Positions 26,994 to 36,519 of a stretch of DNA of 37,076 nt are shown here, piece after piece; the stretch's first letter is position 1, and every line of letters begins with the position of its first letter. The stretch spans positions 1-37,076 of the forward strand of contig JAPUKF010000095.1 of the NCBI GenBank assembly GCA_027295805.1, read 5' to 3'. A program made the position numbers and the translations under genes. The notes below the pieces were generated by a model, which had not been told where the DNA came from, did no database searches, and saw only the letters and a list, made by a program, of their open reading frames with translations. The DNA comes from Acidobacteriota bacterium (lineage in GTDB: Bacteria > Acidobacteriota > Polarisedimenticolia > SMYD01).

Positions 26994-27864
26994 GCAGAAT
27001 CATCTCCTGGCGGTTGTCGGTCACCGCATCCAGCAATGCGGTGACCCGCCGGACCAGTCGCCAGCGCGGTGTCAGGGGGATCAAATCCGGCTCATGCACC
27101 GTGCGCACGCCCTGAAGAGAAAAACCGCACTGGTCAAGAAGGTGGCGCGCACCGTGGCGATGGAAGCGCCAGATCACCGTGGGCACGTGCAGCATGTTGA
27201 CGCGCCGGCGCACCGACATCCATCCCAGCATCCGTTGCCACGAAGACTGGAAGTTCGGAATCTTGAGAATCACCTCGCCACCGGGTCGCACGGCCCGCCT
27301 GGCTTGCTCCAGGGCGGCTCTGGGATCGTCCACGTGTCCCAGGACATCCCAGAAGGTCACCAGGTCCAGATCCTGCCGGGCAGAAGGCCAGTCGGAAGCC
27401 AGGTCCACCGAGCAGGTGCGGGCCGCCATCCGGCGTGCCGCGGCCGACGGTTCCACCCCGCTTGCCTGCCACCCTCGCGCTCGCGCCTCCGCGACAAACA
27501 ACCCGACCCCGGCGCCGATATCCAGAACCCTCGGCGGCCGACCCTGACGGCGGGCGTACAGGACCGGCGCCAGGCGTTCCAGTTCCAGCACGCGCCGGGC
27601 GAAATCGGCACGGCGCCTGGCAAGAAACGGCAGATACCCGTCCTGGTAGTAGCTGTCGTCGTAATGGTCCGCCATGCACCGGGGTGACAGGTGAGGGTCG
27701 ATCCGCTCCGTCCCGCAGCCACGGCAGCGCACCAGGTTCATCCCTGCCGGTACTCCCGCGAGAAAGTCCAGGCAGAGAAGAACCCGATCCTGGGCGGCGT
27801 CGCAGACGGGACAGGCGGCATGGAGGAGCGCCGGCTCGGGCGCCATGGCGGCGGGCCGCATCAT
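26977..27864 (-). CDS. Class I SAM-dependent methyltransferase with N-terminal Zn-ribbon-like CxxC pairs
   Basis: CPVCDAAQDRVLLC...VRCRGCGTERIDPHLSP...RVLDIGAGVGLFVAEARARGWQASGVEPS...VTFWDVLGHVDDPRAALEQARRAVRPGGEVILKIPN. Confidence 0.92.
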   Translation of the reverse strand: MMRPAAMAPEPALLHAACPVCDAAQDRVLLCLDFLAGVPAGMNLVRCRGCGTERIDPHLSPRCMADHYDDSYYQDGYLPFLARRRADFARRVLELERLAPVLYARRQGRPPRVLDIGAGVGLFVAEARARGWQASGVEPSAAARRMAARTCSVDLASDWPSARQDLDLVTFWDVLGHVDDPRAALEQARRAVRPGGEVILKIPNFQSSWQRMLGWMSVRRRVNMLHVPTVIWRFHRHGARHLLDQCGFSLQGVRTVHEPDLIPLTPRWRLVRRVTALLDAVTDNRQEMILHARAR

Positions 27865-29348
27865 GAGGCACGTACCGCCAACGGCCTGGGAGCCGCTTCC
27901 ACGTGGCCGGCCCAGCCTGCCGCGGCAGTGAAGGGTCGCGCCACCCTGGCGGCCAGGTCCGCCAGGGTGGACGGGGCGTCCGGCGCATGGGCGTCCGCGA
28001 TTTCCAGATCAGCCGGGCTGAAATCGACCAGGGGAAGGCGATGGGGCTCCAGGGGCCGGGTCAGGCACGGAATCTTCCAGGGGTCGAACCCCATGAGCGT
28101 GGCAGCCACCCAGTCCACCGCCACCGGGTTGCAGCCGCCCAGAATGACCCCCAGTTCCCGCGGCGCCGGCTCCAGTGGTCCCTCCCCTTCCCCGGCCAGG
28201 ACCCCGTCGGCAATCACCAGCATGCGCCGCCGGGGCGTGTCATGAATGCGACCGTCGCCGTCGGCATAGCGAAAGATCCGGTTCAGGTCGCTGACCATGG
28301 CCGGCATGGTGAGATTTCCCCACCACGACCCTTCGAAATAGGGATCGGGGAACGGCACCACGCGCCCCGAGTCGCGCAGCAGGTGATCGATCCTGCGCAG
28401 GATGCGGCGCAGGGCCAGGGACGGGGTGCGATCGATCTTTTCCCAGATGCGCCGCAGCCAGCGCTTGCGCCAGGAAGGATGCAGGTATTCGTCCCCCCCC
28501 TCGCGCACGGAACCATGCCGGTGGTGGGGCAGCCATGCCTTGGAGCCGTTGATCCCGACGAGGTTCTTGAGGGCGCCGGTCATGCCGGCCTTGCGGTGGG
28601 TCTTGATCTTGGGCAGGCTGATGACCAGGTCGGCGCGCAGCAGTGAGCGGGGGATCAGGAACTCATGGCGTGGAGCCTGGTGATGGCGCGCGGTGATGCC
28701 AGGATCGTACTGGGTGACCCGGAAGCGGGACGGATCCGCGGCGAGAGGCCCCAACGCAGAATCGCTACCCAGATCGACGGCAGCGTATCCTTCCGGGTCT
28801 CCGCTCAGAGGCGTCCGCCGGCCCAGCAGGCCGTCGGCTCTCTTGGCGACCTGCTCGCGCCGAAAATCCAGGAGGCTCACCGTGACACCATCCCTGGCCG
28901 CCGCTGCCATCAACGCGTCCAGATCCATCTCCTGTCGCAACCGATTCAGATCGCACGACTGCAGGGGCGAGTCGGCGATGATGACCTCACCATCCGGCGC
29001 CACCGCCGCCACCGCGTAGTCCACCACGGCCCGAATGATGCGCGGATCGCTCACCACCGTCGCCAGAGACCCGCCGCTGCCGTGGTAATGGCGCACCAGG
29101 TTCGGTTTCACCACAATGCAGCCGCCTGGCGGAGCCAGGTCCCGGAAGGGGTTCCATCCCGGGGTCCCGAATCTCTCGCCATCCAACCCGAGCCCCGCCA
29201 CGACAGAGCGCACGGCCCCGTAAAGAGCATTGTCCCCTGCAATCCCCGGTTGCAGTTCGGGGAACGATTCCGCCGGACCATAGGGAGATCGTCCCCAGCC
29301 CGCGCCGTTGCCCACCCGCCCCAGGATCACACGCGCACCCGCCATCAT
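27861..29348 (-). CDS. DUF362 domain-containing protein
   Basis: GGCIVVKPNLVRHYHGSGGSLATVVSDPRIIRAVVDYA...LVISLPKIKTHRKAGMTGALKNLVGINGSKAWLPHHRHGS...LGVILGGCNPVAVDWVAATLMGFDPWKIPCL. Confidence 0.9.
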   Translation of the reverse strand: MMAGARVILGRVGNGAGWGRSPYGPAESFPELQPGIAGDNALYGAVRSVVAGLGLDGERFGTPGWNPFRDLAPPGGCIVVKPNLVRHYHGSGGSLATVVSDPRIIRAVVDYAVAAVAPDGEVIIADSPLQSCDLNRLRQEMDLDALMAAAARDGVTVSLLDFRREQVAKRADGLLGRRTPLSGDPEGYAAVDLGSDSALGPLAADPSRFRVTQYDPGITARHHQAPRHEFLIPRSLLRADLVISLPKIKTHRKAGMTGALKNLVGINGSKAWLPHHRHGSVREGGDEYLHPSWRKRWLRRIWEKIDRTPSLALRRILRRIDHLLRDSGRVVPFPDPYFEGSWWGNLTMPAMVSDLNRIFRYADGDGRIHDTPRRRMLVIADGVLAGEGEGPLEPAPRELGVILGGCNPVAVDWVAATLMGFDPWKIPCLTRPLEPHRLPLVDFSPADLEIADAHAPDAPSTLADLAARVARPFTAAAGWAGHVEAAPRPLAVRAS

Positions 29349-30760
29349 CGCCCGGCCTCCACGTCACCATCGGCCCAGCGCCGGGCCGCGAGGTCTGAGG
29401 ACACAAAACGCCTCTTACCCGACGGTGCCGGTGGCAGGTCCGACACGTGGCGGACCTCCAGGCGCGCGCCGGCACCCAGGCGCCGGGTCATGGCGGCCAC
29501 CACCTCACGCAGTTCGGTCTCCAGCCCGTCTCCATCCCCGGTGACGGCGAGGACAAGGCCGCCCTCCGCGTCCTGAGTCAGGGTGAAACCACGCACGCAC
29601 CGGCTTCCGTAAAACAAATGAGTGAAAAATTCGCCGTGGATCATCCGCCCATCGGGTGTCAGGACAAAATCGCCGACGCGCCCGTGCACACGCCCCACCA
29701 GCGGCAGGCCGCGCCCACAGGCACAGGCTTCGTCCGCCGCCGCCTCGGCCACGTCGCCGGTGTCATAGCGGATGAGGGGCATGGCCCGCGCCACCAGCCC
29801 GGTGATGATCACTTTCCCCACCTGGCCCGGCGCCGCCGGCACGTCGCCGTTCAGGATCTCCACGTACACGCCACGACTGTTGACGTGGTAGCGCCCCTCC
29901 CGGCACTGAGAAGCGATCAGGCCGAACTCGCGGCTGCCGTAGCGGTCAAAAACCTTGCATCGGAAAACCGTCTCCAGGCGCCGGCGCATCTCGGAAGACA
30001 GAGTCTCGGCGCAGGAAATAATTCCGCCGAGGGCGGGGAAAGGCCGTCCCTGATCCATCACATGGCGGGCGAACAGATCCAGGGCTGAAGCATAGCCCCG
30101 GAGTACCCGGGGACGGAGGCGTCGCAGCCGTCTGCTGAACGCCGCCATGGCGCCGGCGGACATCTCGAAGGCATCCATCTCCACCTGACGGCGCCACCAG
30201 CGCGTCTCCAACCGCCGGCGCCAGCCGGCGGCGGCGGCCAGGTCCCGGTCCGCACCCCAGAGAAGGGCTGTCGGCCGGCCGAAGTCCCATCCCGCCCAGC
30301 GATCATGGCGTGCTGTGGCGGCCAGGTTCACCACACGATAGTGATGTTCCTGGAGAAACGACACCGGTTCCCCCGTGGATCCACCCGTATGGTTCCAGAT
30401 GGCGGCGGCGGGCAACGGAGCTGTGCTCACCAGAGAGTCCCGGGCCGCAGCCAGCTCGGTGCGCGTCAGAATGGGCCAGGAAGCAAAAGCATCAGGCAGG
30501 TCAAGGGGGGTGCCGGAGCCGAACCTCTTCGCCAGGCGCTGGCGGTAATAAGGCACCGAGGCCATGGCACCGCTCAGGATCGCCAGGAGTCGTGACTTCT
30601 GGATACGCACCATCTCAGGGGCCGGCAGCCACTGCTCCTGTTCCAGATGCTGCAACTCGGTGAGCACCGGGTGTCGGCGGCGATGACGCAGGGAAGGCGG
30701 GTAGACAAGCTGGGCCCAGACCCGGGTGGCCAATCTTTCGCTCGTGAGGGTCGGGCTCAT
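29345..30760 (-). CDS. Adenylate-forming enzyme, phenylacetate-CoA ligase (PaaK)/CapK-like
   Basis: VRIQKSRLLAILSGAMASVPYYRQRLAKRF...AIWNHTGGSTGEPVSFLQE...FDRYGSREFGLIASQCREGRYHVNSRGVYVEIL...IRYDTGDVAE...GRVGDFVLTPDGRMIHGEF. Confidence 0.92.
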   Translation of the reverse strand: MSPTLTSERLATRVWAQLVYPPSLRHRRRHPVLTELQHLEQEQWLPAPEMVRIQKSRLLAILSGAMASVPYYRQRLAKRFGSGTPLDLPDAFASWPILTRTELAAARDSLVSTAPLPAAAIWNHTGGSTGEPVSFLQEHHYRVVNLAATARHDRWAGWDFGRPTALLWGADRDLAAAAGWRRRLETRWWRRQVEMDAFEMSAGAMAAFSRRLRRLRPRVLRGYASALDLFARHVMDQGRPFPALGGIISCAETLSSEMRRRLETVFRCKVFDRYGSREFGLIASQCREGRYHVNSRGVYVEILNGDVPAAPGQVGKVIITGLVARAMPLIRYDTGDVAEAAADEACACGRGLPLVGRVHGRVGDFVLTPDGRMIHGEFFTHLFYGSRCVRGFTLTQDAEGGLVLAVTGDGDGLETELREVVAAMTRRLGAGARLEVRHVSDLPPAPSGKRRFVSSDLAARRWADGDVEAGR

Positions 30761-32862
30761 GGCCTGGTTCCCGCGCCGGTCCGCGTCCCCCCGGCAACCG
30801 GCAAGGTCAGGCCCGGTGATCCGACGACTGTCGTCGTTGCCAGCAGACGCCGGCAGGCCGCCAGAACCTGGTCGACCCCGATGGATGTCAAACAATCCAT
30901 GCCGATGGGACAGTGGATCTGTCGCGGCGGCATGAGGAGATCCACACAGGGCCGGCAGGCCATATCCCGGGAGACCACCTCCGCCGCCTGGGGTCGTGGC
31001 CAGGGACCCGAGAGCATCGGCAACGTCGGCCCGAAGATCGATATCACCGGCAGCGGCAGGGCAAGAGCCAGATTGTAGAGGCCCGAGTCGTTGGCGACGA
31101 ACAGATTGCAGCGTGAGATGAGCGCGGCTTGCAGGTCCAGATCGCCCGTTCCGGTCCAGTCACGCAGCGGCGCCGTCGATAGTGCCTGCAGGTCGGCGGC
31201 AAGGCTCCTCTCGTCCGGGCCGCCGAAGAGCCAGACCTCGGCCCCGGCGGCGGCAAGACCATCGGCCAGAGTCGCGAACTGCGCAACCGGCCAGCGTTTC
31301 CATGACATCTGGGCGCCAGAGCCGGGATGAAGGCCGACCACGGGCCGGGCGCCCGGGCTCCCGCCCACAAGCTCGGCAGCCCGGCTGCGAGCAGACGGGG
31401 AGACAACCCAGATCGGGACGCCGGTCGCCGGCCGCGGGATGCCAAGCCTGTCCAGGAGGTGCAGATGTCGTTCTGCGGCCAGCACGCCTGCGCTGAGAGG
31501 CGGGTGCCGGACCGCCAGGTCGAACAGACCGGGGTGTGCCGGGTCGTCCACGTACCCCAGACGATGGCGGACCCCACCCAGGTAGAGCAAGACTCCTATT
31601 TCTTCATTGCTATTGATGAAGTTCACCACCGCGAGATCGAAGCGCCGGCGCCGCAGCCAGGCCAGGGTCGTCAGCTTGCGCCAGACCCGGCCGCCGCGAC
31701 TGCGGCTCTCCAGGCCGCGGCAGACCACCTCATCGGCCCCGCCCTGGCTCTCGACAACGGCGGCCGTCGCGGCGCGGGAAGTCCAGACCGTGATGTGGGC
31801 CCGGGGGCAGGCCTCCCGCAACGCCCGGAGCGCCGGCAGGAAGGTCACCGCATCTCCCAGACCCGCGGTCAGGATGACCAGCATGCGCCGGATCGCCGCC
31901 GGGGCGGGTGCCTGAGCCGGGGGTCCAACCCGCCGGCTCAGCCAGCCCTGCAGTCGGCGCGAAGAGAAGAGGGGATCGGGCCGCGGGCCAAGCCCGTTCA
32001 GATGGCGCCAGTAGGCCCGCCCATGGCCGACCTTCTGGGCCAGGTCGGTCAGCGCCCGCAGTGGGTTCCACCCCCATGGTGAGGACCGGTCATGGCGCAG
32101 GATGCGTAACGGCGCCGTCGCCACGGCGCGCGCCAGGTACCGCACCACAGCGGCGCGGCCGCCCTGGAGCCTGTTGCGGCCGGCAACTGGATGCAGTCGA
32201 TCCAGTTCCACGCGCCCGCAGCCGTACCAGAGGTGCTTGCGCCAGAGCTCTCCCAGAGATGCGGGCTGGGGATGGGTGGCCACCGTGCGGGGCGCGACGG
32301 CGATGCCGAATCCACCGGCCCTCAGCCGCTCCCGCAGATCCACGTCGGTGCCGGTTTCCAGCGTATCGCTCTCGCGCCCGATCTCCTGGTACACCCGTGC
32401 CGGCAGGGCGCAGCAGAGATGATGGGCCATGTCGGTCTGGGTCAGCTCAGCCACTTCCGGGAAGAGAGCCCGGGGAAGTGCCGCGGCGACCCAACGCTGG
32501 AACCGGCCCGCCTCCTCGGGCAGGGCCGTCGCCGATCCGGTCATGCCCAGGGCCGGGGCCTCCCCGTTTTCACTTCTCTCCAGCGGTGCCAGAAGTTCCA
32601 CCAGAATTCGCCGGCCACGCAGGCCGGCATCATCATCCATGAACACCAGCCAGCGCCCACGCGCCTGATCGACGCCCACATTGCGCGCGTGACCATTGGG
32701 GCTCTCACCCACCACCAGGAGAATTTCCGCTTCATCGATCCGCTCCTGCTCTGCCAGTTGCGCCACCAGGCGCGACACGTTCCCGCGGGCATAGCCGTCC
32801 CGTGAGGGGATGATCACCGAAATGGTCGGGCGCGGATGACTCCTTATCTGGAAGACAGCCAT
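30757..32862 (-). CDS. Fused glycosyltransferase: N-terminal GT2 (GT-A) plus C-terminal GT9 heptosyltransferase-like (GT-B)
   Basis: Single frame from ATG 32862: PTISVIIPSRDGYARGNVSRLVAQLAEQERIDEAEILLVVGESPNGHARNVGVDQARGRWLVFMDDDAGL... then RRMLVILTAGLGDAVTFLPALRALREACPRAHITVWTS...VVGLHPGSGAQMSWKRWPVAQFATLADGL...FVANDSGLYNLALALPLPVISIFGPT. Confidence 0.9.
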   Translation of the reverse strand: MAVFQIRSHPRPTISVIIPSRDGYARGNVSRLVAQLAEQERIDEAEILLVVGESPNGHARNVGVDQARGRWLVFMDDDAGLRGRRILVELLAPLERSENGEAPALGMTGSATALPEEAGRFQRWVAAALPRALFPEVAELTQTDMAHHLCCALPARVYQEIGRESDTLETGTDVDLRERLRAGGFGIAVAPRTVATHPQPASLGELWRKHLWYGCGRVELDRLHPVAGRNRLQGGRAAVVRYLARAVATAPLRILRHDRSSPWGWNPLRALTDLAQKVGHGRAYWRHLNGLGPRPDPLFSSRRLQGWLSRRVGPPAQAPAPAAIRRMLVILTAGLGDAVTFLPALRALREACPRAHITVWTSRAATAAVVESQGGADEVVCRGLESRSRGGRVWRKLTTLAWLRRRRFDLAVVNFINSNEEIGVLLYLGGVRHRLGYVDDPAHPGLFDLAVRHPPLSAGVLAAERHLHLLDRLGIPRPATGVPIWVVSPSARSRAAELVGGSPGARPVVGLHPGSGAQMSWKRWPVAQFATLADGLAAAGAEVWLFGGPDERSLAADLQALSTAPLRDWTGTGDLDLQAALISRCNLFVANDSGLYNLALALPLPVISIFGPTLPMLSGPWPRPQAAEVVSRDMACRPCVDLLMPPRQIHCPIGMDCLTSIGVDQVLAACRRLLATTTVVGSPGLTLPVAGGTRTGAGTRP

Positions 32863-32866
32863 GGGA

Positions 32867-34780
32867 TCAAACTCCCCCGCCACGGGCCGCATCAGAGGGC
32901 GGTTCCGCGGTGGCCTGCAGGATATCGCGGGCGTACACCGAATCGGGAACCACGCCTCGGGCACGGCGCCTTGCCTCATCCAGGTGAGCGGTCAATTCCA
33001 CCAGTCGGGCGGGCGGCGCAGCCGCGGCCCTCTCCACGGCCAGCAGGTCGTGCCAGGCACCCACGAAGACCGGCTCCAGTGCCACGGCCTGCCGCAGCCG
33101 GGTCGTGGCTTCGGCGAGGCGCCCACGCAACTGGGCGAACGAGGCTTCCTCGCGCAGCAGGCGCGCATCGGTGGGCGCCCCCCGGGCCGCCAGACGATAA
33201 TCCGCAGCGGCACGGGCGCATGACGCCTCCGTGCGCAGCAGTTCCAGGCAGGCGCGTCGTTCCAGGCGGGCACGCACCAGGTGCCCGTCGGCGTGGGCCG
33301 GGTCCAGGACCACGGCACGGTCCACCGCCACGCGGATGCGTGCATAGGACTTGAGATCCAGCGGCCGCGCGGCATGCGCAAGGAGCAACTTGGCTGTCTC
33401 CAGGGAGTAGTGCACCTGGCCCGGCAGGACCCGGCGGGCAGCCGCCAGCAGGACCACTTGCCTTTCAGGATTGGAGGTGGCGGCAGCACGCAGCGCCAGA
33501 GACTGAGCCCGCGTCGGCTGGATCACCAGCGCCACCGCCGCGGCGACCAGAACAGCGAGGATAGCGGCGCGCTTTGCCATGCCTCGCGACCGGGCCAAAG
33601 GTGCCGGTGGCAGGGCTAGACCGGCCAGCAGCGCCGCGGCCAGCAGGACCGGCGGACGGGCCAGGGGCTCATCGAAAAGGGACAGGATGAACAGGATCGC
33701 CAGGCCACCGGCAGCAGCCAGTGCCACTTCTCTCTCCCTGAACTCCACCTGCCGCCAGTCTTGCAGCGCCCGCCGAATGGTCAGAACCACAGCCAGGCTC
33801 AGGGCCAGAAAGACCAGCCCGCCGCCTTCTGCCAGCAAGAGCAGCGGATAGCTATGGGGGGCCTGAAAAGCACGGCCGTAGCGCACCACCTCGCCATCGC
33901 GGGGAAAGTTATAGGCCCCCGCCCGGTACGGAAACTGTCCCGGGCCAATGCCCAGGAGTGGCGCATCCCGTGCCATGCGCACCACCTGTGGCCAGATCAG
34001 GAGGCGATCGTACCGGTAGATATCGGTCCCGTCGGCAAACCGTGTCCAGAGGGCGGAGCCGGCCAGACCGCTGAACAGGACGACGACAGCCAGACCGAGA
34101 TAGAGAGTGGCGCCTCGCAACCGCCGCCGCGTCACGGCAACCGCCAGGGCGATCCCCATCACCAGCCCGACGGCCAGCAGGGCGCCCCGGGAACGAGTCG
34201 CCAGCACACCGCCGGTCAGCACGGCGCCGGCGAGCCATCCCAGGAACGAGGCGCGCCGCGCCACCACCAGAGACAGGGGCAGAACCGCGACCAGAAAGGC
34301 TGCCAGGTGGTTGGGATTCACAAAACCGGCGGTGCCGCGTCCCCAGCCGGCCAGGAGGCCGACCTGGGCAGCCAGAGCCGCCGGCACGGCGGCGGCAACC
34401 AGAAGCCAGGCCAGGACTTCCCGGTGACGACCACTCTCCCCCCGCCCGAAAAGAGCCGCCAGGGCCAGGGCCAGAGCAAAAGCGGTGGTCATCTCAAACA
34501 GCCGCAGGGCGGCGGCGAATCCGTAGGCGGCGCCGGCGCCCGAAACCAGCAGGAGGAAACCGGCGGGCAGCCAGTAAGCGAGGATACGCCGCGCAACACC
34601 GCCGCCGGTGACCACGGCCAGAGCCACCAGCGCCAGTGCCGCCAGGTGGGCCAGAAGGTCGAGCCAGAGGCCCATTGCGGCATGGCCTGCCGCTTCCATC
34701 CAGGGGATGAGGGCCATGAGAGCAGCCGCTCCCCCGAGCCCGGCCAGGCTCAGGCGCCGTTCCCAGGAGATACCGCTCAC
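32867..34780 (-). CDS. O-antigen ligase (WaaL/WzyC)-like polytopic protein with C-terminal TPR-like region (copy 2)
   Basis: Multiple TM segments, GFVNPNHLAAFLVAVLPLSLVVARR, LLGIGPGQFPYRAGAYNFPRDGEVVRYGRAFQAPHSYPLLLLAEGGGLVFLALS typical of the WzyC family; helical repeat tail. Confidence 0.87.
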   Translation of the reverse strand: MSGISWERRLSLAGLGGAAALMALIPWMEAAGHAAMGLWLDLLAHLAALALVALAVVTGGGVARRILAYWLPAGFLLLVSGAGAAYGFAAALRLFEMTTAFALALALAALFGRGESGRHREVLAWLLVAAAVPAALAAQVGLLAGWGRGTAGFVNPNHLAAFLVAVLPLSLVVARRASFLGWLAGAVLTGGVLATRSRGALLAVGLVMGIALAVAVTRRRLRGATLYLGLAVVVLFSGLAGSALWTRFADGTDIYRYDRLLIWPQVVRMARDAPLLGIGPGQFPYRAGAYNFPRDGEVVRYGRAFQAPHSYPLLLLAEGGGLVFLALSLAVVLTIRRALQDWRQVEFREREVALAAAGGLAILFILSLFDEPLARPPVLLAAALLAGLALPPAPLARSRGMAKRAAILAVLVAAAVALVIQPTRAQSLALRAAATSNPERQVVLLAAARRVLPGQVHYSLETAKLLLAHAARPLDLKSYARIRVAVDRAVVLDPAHADGHLVRARLERRACLELLRTEASCARAAADYRLAARGAPTDARLLREEASFAQLRGRLAEATTRLRQAVALEPVFVGAWHDLLAVERAAAAPPARLVELTAHLDEARRRARGVVPDSVYARDILQATAEPPSDAARGGGV

Positions 34781-36459
34781 GGTTGTTCCTCCGCGGGCTC
34801 GGCCAGGCGCCGGGCCAGCACATCCAGTTGCCGCCGGTAGCGTGGCGCCAGGGGGTAGAGATCAACGGCGCGCTGGAGGTCGGCTGCCGCCAGGCCCGGC
34901 TCACCCAGCGCCGCCGCAGCGGAGGCCCGGACAGCGTGGGCGGCCGGCCAGACCGGCGCCCGCTGCAGAGCACTGGACGCGGCACGGTACGCATCCCAGG
35001 CGCCCTGTTCACCCTCGAGATCCCGATGGTGCAGCAGGATTTCCGCCTCAAAGAGGTGCGGTGCGGCGCGCCAGGGCGCTCGCCTTCCCGCCATCCTGGC
35101 AGCGGCCAGTGCCGCCCCTGGCTTTTCTTCCAGGACGAATTGCTGCCCTCGGGCCACGGCATCACGGGAGAGGGCGGCAAAAAGACCAAACCCGCAGACC
35201 AGCACCAGGGGCGCAACCCAGGACAAGGATCTCAGGCGGGTGTCGGGCCGGTCCGGCACGGCCTCCACGGAAATCTCTCCATCATCAAGCTGTCCAACGA
35301 GAAGACCGGCCAGAGCACACGCCGTCCACAATGTGGCCGGCAACAACCCCGAAAAATCAACGAGATTATGCAACAGGAAGGCGCCCAGACCGAAGGCCAC
35401 GCCCGCCAGAGGGGGTGGTGCCGCGCGCGCCGCCCTCCTCATGGCACGCCCCCAGACCATGAGCGCGGCTCCCAGGGGAAGGAGGATCGTCAGGCCATGT
35501 TCCACCAGCAGTTGCAGGTAACTGTTATGGACAAAACGGGTCTCGTTATCACCGGGCAGGCGGTAAGCCGGGTAGGCCGCCCCGTAGCCGCCGCCACCGC
35601 TGCCTACCACCGGCCGGTCCACGAACATGGCGACGGCTGTATGGAAATTGCGCCAGCGCAGGGCCGCCGGTCCCTCCATCTCGGCAGTGACGACCCCGTC
35701 CCTGCTCCAGGTCACCACCATGAAACCCAGCAGAGCGACTGCCAGCGCCGCGAGTGTCCAGCGGGAACGCCGCCGCGCGGCCGCCAGGCGCCAGAGGAAA
35801 ATCATGCCCAGCAAGGCGGCCAGTGCACCGTGCGACCGGGTCAGGAGAAGCGCCAGGCCCATCGCTGCGGCGGCCGCCGCCGGCACCAGGCGCCGCCATC
35901 CCCGCCCGGCCCGGGCCAGACCCAGTGCCACCGGCGTCACAAGCAGCAAGAACGACGCAAAAACGGAGGGGAGCACGAAGCGAGCGAAGATGCGCAGGGT
36001 ACGCAAACGTGCCGCCTCTGGCGATCCGGCTTCCACCTCCTGGAGCAGCCTTGGCAGGCCGTCCAGGTACTGCCAGAATCCATGCAGCGCCAGGAGCGCC
36101 CCCGCGCTGACCAGCAAGAGAAGCACGCCCCGGGCCTCATCGGCGCGCAGGCGCCGGCAGGCGGCAAAAACCAGGAGAGCACCCCCCATGAGCACCAGTC
36201 TGTCCACCGCCGCCCCTCTCTCCAGCGCCCAGGGGAACGACAGGGCCAGGGGGATCAACAGAAGGAGGAGGAAGCTTCTTTCGGGTGCCGCCGACAGGCG
36301 GGAATCCACCAGGAGGGCCACGCCCAGGGCGGCCAGCAGGGCGGATGATGCCAGAGCGCCCAGCGGATAGATCCCGGGCGGGACGGTCCAGAGAACCGCC
36401 AGCAGGGCGAACAAGATGGGCAGCGGCGCTTGCAGCCGCTCAACCCGCAAGGGGTTCAA
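34777..36459 (-). CDS. O-antigen ligase (WaaL/WzyC)-like polytopic protein with C-terminal TPR-like region (copy 1)
   Basis: TTG start; many TM segments; AMFVDRPVVGSGGGGYGAAYPAYRLPGDNETRFVHNSYLQLLVEHGLTILLPLGAALMVWG; C-terminal AVDLYPLAPRYRRQLDVLARRLAEP. Confidence 0.87.
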   Translation of the reverse strand: MNPLRVERLQAPLPILFALLAVLWTVPPGIYPLGALASSALLAALGVALLVDSRLSAAPERSFLLLLLIPLALSFPWALERGAAVDRLVLMGGALLVFAACRRLRADEARGVLLLLVSAGALLALHGFWQYLDGLPRLLQEVEAGSPEAARLRTLRIFARFVLPSVFASFLLLVTPVALGLARAGRGWRRLVPAAAAAAMGLALLLTRSHGALAALLGMIFLWRLAAARRRSRWTLAALAVALLGFMVVTWSRDGVVTAEMEGPAALRWRNFHTAVAMFVDRPVVGSGGGGYGAAYPAYRLPGDNETRFVHNSYLQLLVEHGLTILLPLGAALMVWGRAMRRAARAAPPPLAGVAFGLGAFLLHNLVDFSGLLPATLWTACALAGLLVGQLDDGEISVEAVPDRPDTRLRSLSWVAPLVLVCGFGLFAALSRDAVARGQQFVLEEKPGAALAAARMAGRRAPWRAAPHLFEAEILLHHRDLEGEQGAWDAYRAASSALQRAPVWPAAHAVRASAAAALGEPGLAAADLQRAVDLYPLAPRYRRQLDVLARRLAEPAEEQP

Positions 36460-36519
36460 GGGCCCGGATCCTTCTTTTCGGTCATGACCGGCGGCCGGCG
36501 GAGCCGTCCGGACTTCCAG

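Noticed and set aside
34783-36348. 521-aa plus-strand ORF opposite an O-antigen ligase gene
   Set aside because: Antisense shadow ORF; the minus strand encodes a coherent polytopic membrane protein.
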